Positions 49,378 through 58,055 of a stretch of DNA of 64,000 bases are shown here, in pieces. Position 1 is the first letter of the stretch. The number at the start of each line of letters is the position of its first letter. Source of the DNA: Streptomyces sp. NBC_01446 (GTDB lineage Bacteria; Actinomycetota; Actinomycetes; Streptomycetales; Streptomycetaceae); NCBI RefSeq assembly GCF_026340095.1, contig NZ_JAPEPO010000002.1, positions 1,178,001 through 1,242,000 on the forward strand, in the 5' to 3' direction. Both the position numbers and the translations under genes were made by a program. Below the pieces are notes generated by a model. The model searched no databases and was not told where the DNA came from. It saw only the letters and a program-made list of their open reading frames with translations.

Positions 49378-50241
49378 ATGCGCACGCTCAGCATCGCCGC
49401 CGTACAGACCGCTCCCGTCCCCTTCGACCCCGAGGCCACGTGGGCGCTGTTCGCCGACCGGGTCCGCGCGACCCGCGCCATGCTTCCGCACGTCCAACTC
49501 GTCGTGGTTCCCGAGCTGATGCTGTCCGCGGAGGCGCCGCTGTTCGACGCCCGCGAGGACTGGATGGACAAGGCGGCCGTCACCGTCCCCGGGCCGCTCA
49601 CCGACCGGATCTGCGGCCTCGCCCGCGAGACGGGCCTGTGGCTCATACCGGGCAGCGTCTACGAGCGTGCTGGCGACGGCACCGTCTACAACACCGCCCT
49701 CGCGGTCTCCCCGCAGGGCGAGATCGTCGCGCGCTACCGCAAGGTCTTCCCCTGGCAGCCCTACGAAACGACGGCGCCCGGCAGCGAGTTCGTCGTCTTC
49801 GACATGCCCGGCATCGGCAGGATCGGCCTCGCGATCTGTTACGACGGCTCGTTCCCCGAGACCGCGCGCCAGCTCGCCTGGCTGGGCGCCGAAGTGATCG
49901 TCCAGCCCACCCTCACCACCACCAGGGACCGCGACATGGAGATCGTCTGTGCCCGCGCCAACGCCTGGACGAACCAGGTGTACGTGGTGAACGTCAACGC
50001 CTCGGACCCCTCCGCCGTCGGCACCAGCGTCATCGTCGACCCCGAGGGCACTGTCCGCCAGCAGGCGGGCCCCGGCCAGGAGCTCCTGGCGGACGTCCTT
50101 GACCTGGACGCCGTCACCCGCGTCCGCGAGTTCGGCTCCTCGGGCCTCAACCGGCCCTGGGCCCAGCTGGAGAGGTACGGCTCCAGCGTCCGACTGCCGA
50201 TGTACGGCGGCACGTTCCAGCCGCGACCCGAGCGCGGCTGA
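49378..50241 (+). CDS. carbon-nitrogen hydrolase (nitrilase superfamily)
   Basis: Protein of 287 residues. The Glu-Lys-Cys triad is E46 (VVVPELM), K122 (RYRKVFPWQ) and C154 (LAICYDGSFPE). The fold is that of amidases and carbamoylases rather than true nitrilases, as most members with GLAICYDGSFPE-type motifs hydrolyse amides. It starts three bases after the permease stop, so they are one transcript. The permease would import an amide or amine-derived compound for this enzyme (inference). The ATG is preceded by CCGAGGACTG. Confidence 0.9.
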   Translation: MRTLSIAAVQTAPVPFDPEATWALFADRVRATRAMLPHVQLVVVPELMLSAEAPLFDAREDWMDKAAVTVPGPLTDRICGLARETGLWLIPGSVYERAGDGTVYNTALAVSPQGEIVARYRKVFPWQPYETTAPGSEFVVFDMPGIGRIGLAICYDGSFPETARQLAWLGAEVIVQPTLTTTRDRDMEIVCARANAWTNQVYVVNVNASDPSAVGTSVIVDPEGTVRQQAGPGQELLADVLDLDAVTRVREFGSSGLNRPWAQLERYGSSVRLPMYGGTFQPRPERG

Positions 50242-50290
50242 GCTCCTCGTCCCGGGCCCGCCGTTCAGCCACCGCGAGGAGCGGGCCCGG
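50242..50290. terminator. two interleaved inverted repeats between convergent genes
   Basis: GCTCCTCG (50242-50249) pairs with CGAGGAGC (50275-50282), and CCGGGCCCGC (50252-50261) pairs with GCGGGCCCGG (50281-50290). The order is A-B-A'-B', so the two hairpins are alternatives or a pseudoknot. Its place between two convergent genes fits a bidirectional terminator. Confidence 0.5.
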
Positions 50291-50293
50291 ACC

Positions 50294-50491
50294 TCAGGAG
50301 TGGAAGGCGAGGTACGGAGCCAGCGCCAAAAGTGTTCCTACGAGGGTGTACTTGAGCCGGCGTGCGGGCACGGCATGGGCGATCCTCCAGCCCACGTTCG
50401 CACCGACCAGCTGGGGACGCGCGTATGGTTCGGCGATGTATCCGCCCAGGCCGAGGACGGCCGCGGCCGCCACCTTGATCCAGCGCCGCAT
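50294..50491 (-). CDS. small membrane protein (65 aa)
   Basis: ATG 50491 to TGA 50294. An N-terminal hydrophobic run (IKVAAAAVLGLGGYIAEPY, about residues 5-23), a short loop ARPQLVGANVGWRIAHAVPARR and a second run LKYTLVGTLLALAPYLAF make a two-helix membrane protein. No domain was recognised. It stands between the convergent nitrilase gene and the 2-hydroxyacid dehydrogenase on its own strand. Confidence 0.7.
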   Translation of the reverse strand: MRRWIKVAAAAVLGLGGYIAEPYARPQLVGANVGWRIAHAVPARRLKYTLVGTLLALAPYLAFHS

Positions 50492-50610
50492 CGTCCCCGC
50501 CCCCGTCACCACCGAAAACCGTGCGGCCCCCGTGGCCTCACACGTACCGCCGGACCCTACCCGGCCGGGCCGTTCACCCCGCGCCCGGCCCGGGCCGCCC
50601 CTCTCCCGGC

Positions 50611-51576
50611 TCAGGCCGTCAGCGTGCGCACAGGGCTCCCCGCGAGGAACGCCTCGATGTCCTCGACCGCGCCCTCGAAATAGCCCTCGTAGTTGCGGCG
50701 GGTGACATAGCCGAGGTGCGGCAGGCCGAGGAAGTTCGGGGCGGTGCGCAGCGGGTGGTCGGCCGGGAGCGGTTCCGTCTCGAAGACGTCGGCGCCCGCG
50801 CCCGCGATCCAGCCGTCGTGCAGGGCACGTACGAGGGCGTCCTGGTCGACGATCGCGGCACGCGAGGTGTTGACCAGGTATGCGGTCGAGCGCATGCGCC
50901 TGATGTCGTCCGCGCCGATCAGGCCGCGGGTGCGGTCGCCGAGTACGAGGTGGACGGAGACGAAGTCGCTGCTCTCCAGGAGCTCCTCCTTGGAGGGCGC
51001 GAGGGTCACACCGGCCGCCTCCGCGCGCTCTTCGGTGAGGTTCTCGCTCCACGCGGCCACCTCCATGCCGAAGGCCTGGCCGACGCGGGCGACCTTGGTG
51101 CCGATCTTCCCGAGTCCGAGGAGGCCGAGGCGGCGTCCGTACAGGTCGGCACCGAGGGTGCTCTGCCAGGGGCCGGCGTCGCGCAGGACGTTGCTCTCAC
51201 GCACCACGTTCCGGGCGAGGCCGAGGATGATCGCCCACGTCAGTTCCACGGGCGGCTCGGAGTTGCTGGCGGTGCCGCACACCGTGACGCCCTGCCGGGC
51301 CGCTGCGGCCAGGTCGATGGAGGCGTTGCGCATCCCCGAGGTGATGAGGAGACGCAGCTGCGGGAGGCGGGCGAAGAGGGTGTCCGTGAAGGGGGTGCGC
51401 TCCCTCATCGCGACCACGATCTCGCAGTCGCCGGCCGCCGCGACGACCGCGTCCTCGGTCGGCAAGTGGCGTTGCAGGGAACGGACTTCCACGTCCGTCC
51501 CGACTCTGGTCCAGTCCGCCATGGACAAGGCCACGCCTTGGTAGTCGTCGAGCACGGCGCAGCGCAGTCTGGTCAA
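50611..51576 (-). CDS. D-2-hydroxyacid dehydrogenase
   Basis: Protein of 321 residues. NAD-binding is by LGLLGLGKIGTKVARVGQAF, followed by VAAWSENLTEERA. Active-site residues sit in NTSRAAIVDQ (Arg), DVFETEPLP (Glu) and GLPHLGYVT (His). It resembles the phosphoglycerate-dehydrogenase branch and not the aldolase-linked copy at 24510. TTG 51576 follows AGGGGAGTTGCG. Substrate unknown. Confidence 0.9.
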   Translation of the reverse strand: MTRLRCAVLDDYQGVALSMADWTRVGTDVEVRSLQRHLPTEDAVVAAAGDCEIVVAMRERTPFTDTLFARLPQLRLLITSGMRNASIDLAAAARQGVTVCGTASNSEPPVELTWAIILGLARNVVRESNVLRDAGPWQSTLGADLYGRRLGLLGLGKIGTKVARVGQAFGMEVAAWSENLTEERAEAAGVTLAPSKEELLESSDFVSVHLVLGDRTRGLIGADDIRRMRSTAYLVNTSRAAIVDQDALVRALHDGWIAGAGADVFETEPLPADHPLRTAPNFLGLPHLGYVTRRNYEGYFEGAVEDIEAFLAGSPVRTLTA

Positions 51577-51665
51577 CGCAACTCCCCTGAAAGATCCGGT
51601 ACCGGAAACACTAATGGCTCCCCGAGGTGGCCGCGCGACGACCTCGACCGGTGATCAAATAGGGC

Positions 51666-52487
51666 ATGGCGTCACGCGACACGAACATACTCGTCCCTGC
51701 CCTGATCACCGCCCTGCTGTCCTCGCTCGTCGCCGGGTGCTCGCCCGACGGCGGGAAGGGCGAAGGCGGCGCGGGCGACTGGAGTCCGCCACCCCGGCAC
51801 GCGGGCTTCGACTACCAGATCGGTGGCGCCTATCCGCCCGCGAAGGACGTCCGCGTCGTGAGCCGCGACCGGGCGGCGCGGCCCGCCCCCGGCCTCTACA
51901 ACATCTGCTACGTCAACGCCTTCCAGGCGCAGCCCGACGAACGGGACGACTGGCCCGACGACTTGCTGCTGCGCGACCCGAACGGTCGGGTCGTCGTCGA
52001 CCAGGACTGGGACGAGCCGCTCCTGGACATCGGCACGGCGAAGAAGCGCGAGCGGGTGGCGGCCCGCGTCGGGCCCTGGATCGACGGCTGCGCCGACCAT
52101 GACTTCGACGCGGTCGAGCCGGACAACTACGACAGCTACACCCGCTCGAAGGGCCTGCTGAGCGCGCGGGACGCGAAGGCGTTCATGTCGTTGCTGGTCA
52201 AGCGCGGGCACCGGGCCGGGCTCGCCGTCGGCCAGAAGAACACCGCCGAACTGGCCCCCGACAGTCATCAGTTGGGAGCCGACTTCGCCGTCGCCGAGGA
52301 ATGCGGCGCCTACGACGAGTGCGGTGTGTACGCCAAGGCCTTCGACGACCGGGTCGTGGTGATCGAGTACACCGACGCCGGCCTGCGCAGGGCCTGCCTC
52401 GCGTTCGGAAGGCGATTGGACATCGTCCGCAGGGACCACGACGTGACGACTCCCGGCAGCAACGGTTATGTGCGGCGCACCTGTTGA
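51666..52487 (+). CDS. GH114 endo-alpha-1,4-polygalactosaminidase-like lipoprotein
   Basis: Protein of 273 residues. The signal ends in a lipobox, LLSSLVAGCS (Cys about 25), so it is anchored to the outer face of the membrane. The GH114 TIM-barrel is visible as GGAYPPAKDVRVVSRDRAAR, CYVNAFQAQPDERDDWPDD, and DFDAVEPDNYDSYTRS with its acidic pair. Members cleave galactosaminogalactan-type polymers. Its 3' end overlaps the convergent phosphopantetheinyl transferase gene by 22 bp. Confidence 0.85.
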   Translation: MASRDTNILVPALITALLSSLVAGCSPDGGKGEGGAGDWSPPPRHAGFDYQIGGAYPPAKDVRVVSRDRAARPAPGLYNICYVNAFQAQPDERDDWPDDLLLRDPNGRVVVDQDWDEPLLDIGTAKKRERVAARVGPWIDGCADHDFDAVEPDNYDSYTRSKGLLSARDAKAFMSLLVKRGHRAGLAVGQKNTAELAPDSHQLGADFAVAEECGAYDECGVYAKAFDDRVVVIEYTDAGLRRACLAFGRRLDIVRRDHDVTTPGSNGYVRRTC

Positions 52488-53266
52488 GGGATGTGCGGGT
52501 ACGCGTCGGGCAGGATGCGCAGGACCGGCGGCGCGGTGTCCCGCAGGGCGACCGCGGCGGCGTGTGTGCCGCGCAGCGGTCCGAGGTCGAGGGAGCGCAG
52601 GGACCAGCCGGAAGGGTGGACGGCGTCGTGGCGTGGACGGTCACCCACGTAGTCGGCGTCCAGGGCGCGGCCCAGGCCGACGCCGACGCCCTTGAGGTAG
52701 GCCTCCTTGCGGGACCACACCCGGCCGAAGGCCGCGGCGTGTGCCTCCGCCGGGAGCGCGGCGAGATCGGCGCGTTCCGCGGGGTGCAGCACCTTCACCA
52801 GGTCACCCACGGTCCCGGGGTCCGGCACCCGCTCGGCGTCCACACCCACTGGGCTTCCCGCCACGCCGATCAGGACGAGCCCCTCGCAGTGCGAGAGGGA
52901 GAAGTGCAGCGGCGGGTGGGGGCCGGGCAGGGCCGGGCGTCCGTGCGGGCCGCCGCACCGCGGACAGGGCTCGCGGGTGAACCGGACACTTCCCGGCGAG
53001 GTCCCCAGGCAGGCGCCGAGGAGCCGACGCAGGGAGATGTGTGCGGCCAGGTACAGGCCGCGGTCCGAGCTCCGCGCGAAGGCGGCTGCCCGGACCCGCT
53101 CGTCCGCGTCGAGAGCGGAGTCGTCCAGTGGGGGCTGCGGTTCTCCGCGCCCCGGGGTCCCGAGCAGCCACAGTGACGGGCGGCCGTCCCAGGGGCCCGG
53201 AGTCGCCGGAGCCGCGGGATCGGGGCCGAGGTCCGGCGCTGGCGCGACGCCCGGTGCCGGGGTCAC
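52466..53266 (-). CDS. 4'-phosphopantetheinyl transferase
   Basis: Protein of 266 residues, Sfp type. The magnesium site is in GVDAERVPD, and the second motif WSRKEAYLKGVGVGL contains the K-E-A-x-x-K signature. It transfers phosphopantetheine from CoA to carrier proteins of fatty acid, polyketide or peptide synthesis. No synthase gene is nearby, so it probably serves clusters elsewhere. The N-terminal 40 residues are Pro/Ala-rich, so the true start could be later than ATG 53266. Confidence 0.88.
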   Translation of the reverse strand: MTPAPGVAPAPDLGPDPAAPATPGPWDGRPSLWLLGTPGRGEPQPPLDDSALDADERVRAAAFARSSDRGLYLAAHISLRRLLGACLGTSPGSVRFTREPCPRCGGPHGRPALPGPHPPLHFSLSHCEGLVLIGVAGSPVGVDAERVPDPGTVGDLVKVLHPAERADLAALPAEAHAAAFGRVWSRKEAYLKGVGVGLGRALDADYVGDRPRHDAVHPSGWSLRSLDLGPLRGTHAAAVALRDTAPPVLRILPDAYPHIPQQVRRT

Positions 53267-53317
53267 GCGGATCCCGCCGTCGTCACGCCGGCCACCGGCC
53301 CCGACAGTCCGCCCGGG

Positions 53318-54010
53318 TCACTCCGCGGCGCCCGCACCGGTACGGCATTCCGGGTGACCCCAGCCCTTCGGGTTCTTGGCGATGGGCTCGCCCGCCGCGT
53401 AGGACCGGCCACAGACACAGCGGCCGGGGAACTTGGCGTTGAGCGTGCGGCCCGAGGCCGTCTTCGATCGGGCCGAGGCCGACTTGGGCTTCCTCTTCGA
53501 CGGTCCGGCGACCGTGTCAGGTGACGCCGGGGGTTCCGGGGACCCGTAGTCGGTGCCCGCCGGTTCCTGGACGACGGCGGCCCGACTCGCGGCCCGGTCG
53601 GCGAAGTCGTTCAGCCGGTCGCCGTCGACCTGGTGCGCGGGGACGTACCGGAACTCGACGGCGCGCCCTTCGAGCAGCGCGTCGATGCGGGTGACGAGTT
53701 CCTGGTTGGCGACCGGCTTGCCCGCCGAGGTCTTCCAGCCGTTGCGCTTCCAGCCGGGCAGCCACGTCGTGACCGCCTTCATCGCGTACTGGGAGTCCAT
53801 CCGGACCTCGAGCCGCTCGCCCGGGTCCGTGGCGGCGAGGAGGCGCTCCAGGGCGGTGAGCTCCGCGACGTTGTTCGTCGCCGTGCCCAGCGCGCCCGCC
53901 TCCCAGCGGACCGGGGTCTCCCCGCCGTCTGCGATGACCCAGGCCCAGCCGGCGGGTCCTGGATTTCCTTTCGACGCCCCGTCACACGCGGCGATTACGC
54001 GATCTGCCAT
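53318..54010 (-). CDS. rnhA: ribonuclease HI with C-terminal cysteine motif
   Basis: Protein of 230 residues. The catalytic acids are D10 (ACDGASKGNPGPAGW), E50 (NNVAELTALE), D72 (MDSQYAMK) and D138 (DFADRAAS), so the RNase H domain (about 1-145) is intact. It cuts RNA in RNA:DNA hybrids. After a Pro/Lys linker comes CVCGRSYAAGEPIAKNPKG and HPECRTG, a short Cys/His motif likely to bind zinc and hybrid nucleic acid. ATG 54010 is preferred over upstream starts because the catalytic core begins at once. Confidence 0.88.
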   Translation of the reverse strand: MADRVIAACDGASKGNPGPAGWAWVIADGGETPVRWEAGALGTATNNVAELTALERLLAATDPGERLEVRMDSQYAMKAVTTWLPGWKRNGWKTSAGKPVANQELVTRIDALLEGRAVEFRYVPAHQVDGDRLNDFADRAASRAAVVQEPAGTDYGSPEPPASPDTVAGPSKRKPKSASARSKTASGRTLNAKFPGRCVCGRSYAAGEPIAKNPKGWGHPECRTGAGAAE

Positions 54011-54101
54011 GACACCGATCATGCCAGTGCCGGTGAGCGCCGAACGCCACACCCCGTCGCCCGCCCCCCCGACACGTACGCGGACGCGCCCGCACCGGCC
54101 G

Positions 54102-54704
54102 TCAGGCCCGCTCCACCAATCGTTCGGCCGCGGAGCGCGCGGTGGCGAGTACCGCGGACCGCTCCGCGCCGCGCTGGCCGATCACGATGCGGGTGCTCAA
54201 CCCGTCGAGCAGGGCGAGGAGTTGGGAGGCCCGCTCGACGGTGTCGAGGGGTGCGAACCGCCCCTGTCTGACCCCCCTGTCCAGAAGGGTCTCCAGGTCC
54301 TCCTGCCAGCCCCGGTCCAGCTCGTCCTGGGCCTCGCGCAGCGCCTCGTCGGTGGAGGTGCGGGCCCACAGCTCGATCCACAGCGTCCAGCGCGGGTCGC
54401 GCGGGCCGTGCGGCAGGTACAGCTCGACGAACTGGTCGAGCTTGCGCTCGGCGGTGACGCGCCGGGACAGGAGCGCCCGGCGCTGGTCGGCCAGGCCGCT
54501 CTCGCTCCAGCGCAGGGCTTCGAGGAGGAGGCGGTCCTTGCTGCCGAAGTAGTACAGGATGTGGCCGCCGCTGGTGCCCAGACGCTTGCCGAGCGCCGAC
54601 ATCGTGAGCGATGCCAGGCCGTCCTCGGCGATCGCCGTCATCGCCTCTTCGAGCATCCGCTCCTGGGCGACCTGCCCGTCGCGCCGTCGCGCCGTAGCCG
54701 CCAC
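54102..54704 (-). CDS. TetR family transcriptional regulator
   Basis: Protein of 200 residues. The HTH is MLEEAMTAIAEDGLASLTMS, then ALGKRLGTSGGHILYYFGSKDRLLLEAL, with the usual YYFGSKDRLL ending. The ligand domain has FVELYLPHGPRDPRWTLWIELWA, seen in BetI-like TetR proteins. The start is a GTG at 54704. It is divergent from the NCS1 permease-amidohydrolase pair, whose promoter holds a 14-bp inverted repeat. Confidence 0.88.
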   Translation of the reverse strand: MAATARRRDGQVAQERMLEEAMTAIAEDGLASLTMSALGKRLGTSGGHILYYFGSKDRLLLEALRWSESGLADQRRALLSRRVTAERKLDQFVELYLPHGPRDPRWTLWIELWARTSTDEALREAQDELDRGWQEDLETLLDRGVRQGRFAPLDTVERASQLLALLDGLSTRIVIGQRGAERSAVLATARSAAERLVERA

Positions 54705-54769
54705 AGCCGTGCCTCCCTGATCCGTGGTCCCGACGCCATGACCCTATCCGGCGATTTCCGAGTGGGGTC

Positions 54770-54832
54770 TTGACGTATGCGACGAGGAGGCGCATCTTGA
54801 ATGCCGTTCAAGAAGTTAGAACGACATTCAAG
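54770..54832 (+). promoter_or_regulatory. NCS1 permease promoter with TetR operator
   Basis: TTGACG (54770-54775), 17 nt and CATCTT (54793-54798) form the promoter. CTTGAATGCCGTTC (54796-54809) and GAACGACATTCAAG (54819-54832) are inverted arms matching at 13 of 14 positions around a 9-nt centre. Each half is itself a smaller palindrome, CTTGAA-N5-TTCAAG. The site begins at the -10 and covers the transcript start. Confidence 0.65.
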
Positions 54833-54841
54833 GACGGCGGG

Positions 54842-56263
54842 ATGACACAGCAGTACACCGCGGACCCCGGACCCGTGGAGGCCGGACCGACGGTCGCCGC
54901 CACCGGTGACGAGGTCTTCCAGGTCGAGACCCACGGCATCGACCCCATCCCCGACGAGGAGCGGCACGGCGGCGCCAAGGACCTCTTCTGGCTCTGGTTC
55001 GGCTCGAACCTCACCTTCACGTACGTGATCAACGGCGCGCTCGCCGTGTCCTTCGGGCTCTCGTTCTGGCAGGCGACCGCTGCCGTCGTCATCGGCGGCC
55101 TGGCGTTCTTCGCGATCAGCGCCGCCGGACTGAGCGGGATCCGCACCGGCACCGCGACCCTGGTGATCTCCCGGGCGCCCTTCGGCGTCCGAGGGAACTG
55201 GCCCGCCGGCCTGCTCAACTGGATCGTCTCGATCGGCTACACGATCGTGAACACGGTGGTCGGCGCGCTCGCCCTCGAAGCGTTCTGCGCGGACCTCGGC
55301 TGGCACGGCTCCACCGCCCGCGCCTTCGCCCTGGCCGTCACGATGGTCCTCACCTTCGCCGTCGCCTTGTGGGGCCACGCCACCGTGCAGTTCGCCGAAC
55401 GCTGGATGGCGTACGTCCTCGCCGTCGGCTTCGCCGCGCTCCTCGTGTTCCTGATCCCGGGCGCGGACACCGGCGCGTCGACCGGCGGCGTCCCCGGCGC
55501 CTCGGGCTGGAGCCTCGCGTTCGTCGTGATGCTGGCGGGCCCGTTCTCGTACGTCCCGATGCCCGCCGACTACACCCGCTACCTGCCACGCACCACCTCG
55601 CTGCGCTCGATCACCTGGAGCGGAGCCCTCGGCGGGCTCGTCTCCTCGGTCGCGCTCGGTGTCGCCGGTGTCGCCGCCGCCACTCAGGCCGACATGTCGG
55701 ACGCGGTGGCCGGTACCGAGGGACTGCTGCCGGGCTGGTTCCAGCCACTCTTCCTGGCCCTGGTGCTCGGCGGCTCGGTCACGAACTCGATCATCACGCT
55801 GTACTCGTCGAGCCTGAACCTCCAGGTCCTCGGCATCCCGTGGAGCCGCTCCAAGGCGATCCTCATCAGCGCGGGCGTCACCGTGGCCGGCTCGCTCTAC
55901 GCGCTGTTCCTGACGGACTTCACCGACTCGCTGCTGTCGTTCCTGTCCCTGCTGATCATCGTGTTCGCGCCGTGGGGCGGCGTCTTCCTCGCCGACATGG
56001 TGATGCGCCGCTGCCGGTACGACGCTCCCTCCCTGCACACCGGCCGCGACGGCGCGTACTGGTACCGGGGCGGCTACCACCCGGCCGGTGTCGTCGCCCT
56101 GCTCTCCGGCATCGTCTTCGCCTCGCTGACCTGCGACTCGGAGCTCTGGACCGGCCCGCTGGTCGCCCCGCTCGGCGGCGCCGACCTGACCCTGCTCGGC
56201 TCGGTCGTCTCCGCCCTCGTGTACGGGGCGCTCGCCCGGCGGACCGTCGCCCCCGCCGCGTAG
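54842..56263 (+). CDS. NCS1 family nucleobase/cytosine permease
   Basis: Protein of 473 residues with about twelve membrane segments. NCS1 marks are HGIDPIPDEERHG before helix 1, FWLWFGSNLTFTYVINGA and SRAPFGVRGNWPAG. Substrates are cytosine, purines, allantoin, hydantoins or thiamin precursors, taken up with H+ or Na+. ATG 54842 follows AGGACGGCGGG. An amidohydrolase gene starts 43 bp downstream on the same transcript, so the substrate is probably a cyclic amide. Controlled by the divergent TetR. Confidence 0.9.
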   Translation: MTQQYTADPGPVEAGPTVAATGDEVFQVETHGIDPIPDEERHGGAKDLFWLWFGSNLTFTYVINGALAVSFGLSFWQATAAVVIGGLAFFAISAAGLSGIRTGTATLVISRAPFGVRGNWPAGLLNWIVSIGYTIVNTVVGALALEAFCADLGWHGSTARAFALAVTMVLTFAVALWGHATVQFAERWMAYVLAVGFAALLVFLIPGADTGASTGGVPGASGWSLAFVVMLAGPFSYVPMPADYTRYLPRTTSLRSITWSGALGGLVSSVALGVAGVAAATQADMSDAVAGTEGLLPGWFQPLFLALVLGGSVTNSIITLYSSSLNLQVLGIPWSRSKAILISAGVTVAGSLYALFLTDFTDSLLSFLSLLIIVFAPWGGVFLADMVMRRCRYDAPSLHTGRDGAYWYRGGYHPAGVVALLSGIVFASLTCDSELWTGPLVAPLGGADLTLLGSVVSALVYGALARRTVAPAA

Positions 56264-56306
56264 ACCTTCGCCCGAACCACCCGTATCACCAGAGGAGCTA
56301 CCCCTC

Positions 56307-57959
56307 ATGTCCCACTCCCCCGCCCCCGCCGACCTCGTCCTGCGCGGCGCGCGCGTCCACACCGTCGACCCGGCGCTGCCCGAGGCCCAGGCGCTCGCCG
56401 TGCGCGACGGCAAGATCGTCTGGCTCGGGGCCGACGCGGACGCCGAGGCCTGGACGGGGCCCGGCACCGAGGTCGTCGACGCCGGCGGAAGGCTGGTCCT
56501 GCCCGGATTCATCGACGCGCACAACCACGTACGGCTCGGGTCCGACGACGCCTGCGTCCAGCTGTCCGGCGCGGACACGCTCGACGAGATCCACGACCGG
56601 ATCCGCGCGTGGCGGGCGGCGCACCCCGGGGCCGCCTGGATCGAGGCGGAGGCGTTCGACTACTCGGCGATCCCCGGCGGCCGGATGCCCACCGCCGCCG
56701 ACCTCGACCCGGTGACCGGCGACACCCCCGCCTTCGTCCTCAGCTACGACGTGCACACCGCGTGGCTCAACACGGCCGCGCTGCGCCGCCTCGGCATCGG
56801 CAAGGACCGTACGAGCCTGCCGTTCGGCGAGGCCGCGACCGACCCCGAGACCGGTGAACCCACCGGATTCATCAAGGACTTCGCCGTCAAGGGCCTGTCA
56901 CGCGACGGGCACCGCTCGCTCCAGCAGCTCGGCGTGCCGTGGGCCTCGGCCGACCGTCAGTACGGGCGCCTCGCCAAGTCGCTCGACGACGCGATCCGCT
57001 TCGGCATCACGACCGTCGTCGAACCGCAGAACTCCATCGACGACCTCGCCCTGTTCGAGCGCGCCCGCGCCGAGGGCCGGCTCCGCTCGCGGATCGTCGC
57101 CGCGCTCTTCCATCCGCGCGGCACCACCGACGCCGACCTCGACGACTTCGCCGCCGCCGCGGACCGCCACGCCGACGACCGGCTGCGCGTCGGATCGCTG
57201 AAGCTCTACATCGACGACGTCGTCGAGCCCCGCACCGCCGCACTCCTGGAGCCGTACACGGGGTGCGGCCACCACCGCGGCGAGACGTTCTATCCGCCGG
57301 AGGAGTTCGCGGACCTCCTCGCCAAGCTCGACGCGCGCGGCTTCCAGTGCTTCGTCCACGCGACCGGCGACCGCGGCATCCGCACGGTGCTCGACGCCGT
57401 CGAGCACGCCCGTACGGTCAACGGTGAGCGGGACGCCCGCCACCAGGTCGTCCACGTCGAATGCCTCGACCCGGCCGACACCGCGCGCTTCGCCGCGCTC
57501 GGCGTGGTCGCCTGCATGCAGCCGAGGCACTGCGCCCCCGAGGTCGCCGGCCCCGGCAAGGACTGGGCCGAGAACGTCGGCACCGACCGCTGGCACAAGG
57601 CCTGGCCCATGCGCAGCCTCCACGAGTCGGGTGCGGTCCTCGCCTTCTCCAGCGACTGGAACGTGGCCGAGATGGACCCCATGGTCGGCATCTACACGGC
57701 TGTCACGCGCCGCCCGCTGGCCGGCGGCGAGCCCTGGATGCCTGGCGAGACCGTGGACGTGGAGACCGCGGTGTACGGCTACACCATGGGCTCCGCGTAC
57801 GCCAACTTCCTTGAGCACGAGCGGGGTTCACTGAGCGTGGGCAAGGCCGCGGACTTCGTGGTCCTGTCCCGCGACATCCTGAGCGCCGCACCCGAGGACA
57901 TACCGGGCACCGTGGCCGAAACCGTCGTCGTGGCCGGCAAGATCGAGCACCGCGCCTGA
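56307..57959 (+). CDS. amidohydrolase, YtcJ-like
   Basis: Protein of 550 residues. Metal motifs are LVLPGFIDAHNHVRLG (first), later VVEPQNSIDDLALF, FVHATGDRGIRTVLDAVEH, VVHVECLDPADTARF and ending SVGKAADFVVLSRDIL. It belongs to the same family as the amidohydrolase at 21553 but is clearly divergent. GAGGAGC (56292-56298) gives a good start at ATG 56307. It forms an operon with the NCS1 permease and likely opens a ring of the imported compound. Confidence 0.9.
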   Translation: MSHSPAPADLVLRGARVHTVDPALPEAQALAVRDGKIVWLGADADAEAWTGPGTEVVDAGGRLVLPGFIDAHNHVRLGSDDACVQLSGADTLDEIHDRIRAWRAAHPGAAWIEAEAFDYSAIPGGRMPTAADLDPVTGDTPAFVLSYDVHTAWLNTAALRRLGIGKDRTSLPFGEAATDPETGEPTGFIKDFAVKGLSRDGHRSLQQLGVPWASADRQYGRLAKSLDDAIRFGITTVVEPQNSIDDLALFERARAEGRLRSRIVAALFHPRGTTDADLDDFAAAADRHADDRLRVGSLKLYIDDVVEPRTAALLEPYTGCGHHRGETFYPPEEFADLLAKLDARGFQCFVHATGDRGIRTVLDAVEHARTVNGERDARHQVVHVECLDPADTARFAALGVVACMQPRHCAPEVAGPGKDWAENVGTDRWHKAWPMRSLHESGAVLAFSSDWNVAEMDPMVGIYTAVTRRPLAGGEPWMPGETVDVETAVYGYTMGSAYANFLEHERGSLSVGKAADFVVLSRDILSAAPEDIPGTVAETVVVAGKIEHRA

Positions 57960-58055
57960 GAACCCACACACGAACCCGCACACAAAAGGGTCGATTAGGA
58001 GGGATAAAGTAGCGCGTCAACCTTCGTCCGCCCGACGCGCCTCAGGAGAACCTAC

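Noticed and set aside
52466..53266. Biosynthetic gene cluster around the phosphopantetheinyl transferase
   Set aside because: No polyketide or peptide synthase, carrier protein or tailoring set lies nearby; the P450 is 8 kb away in another unit.
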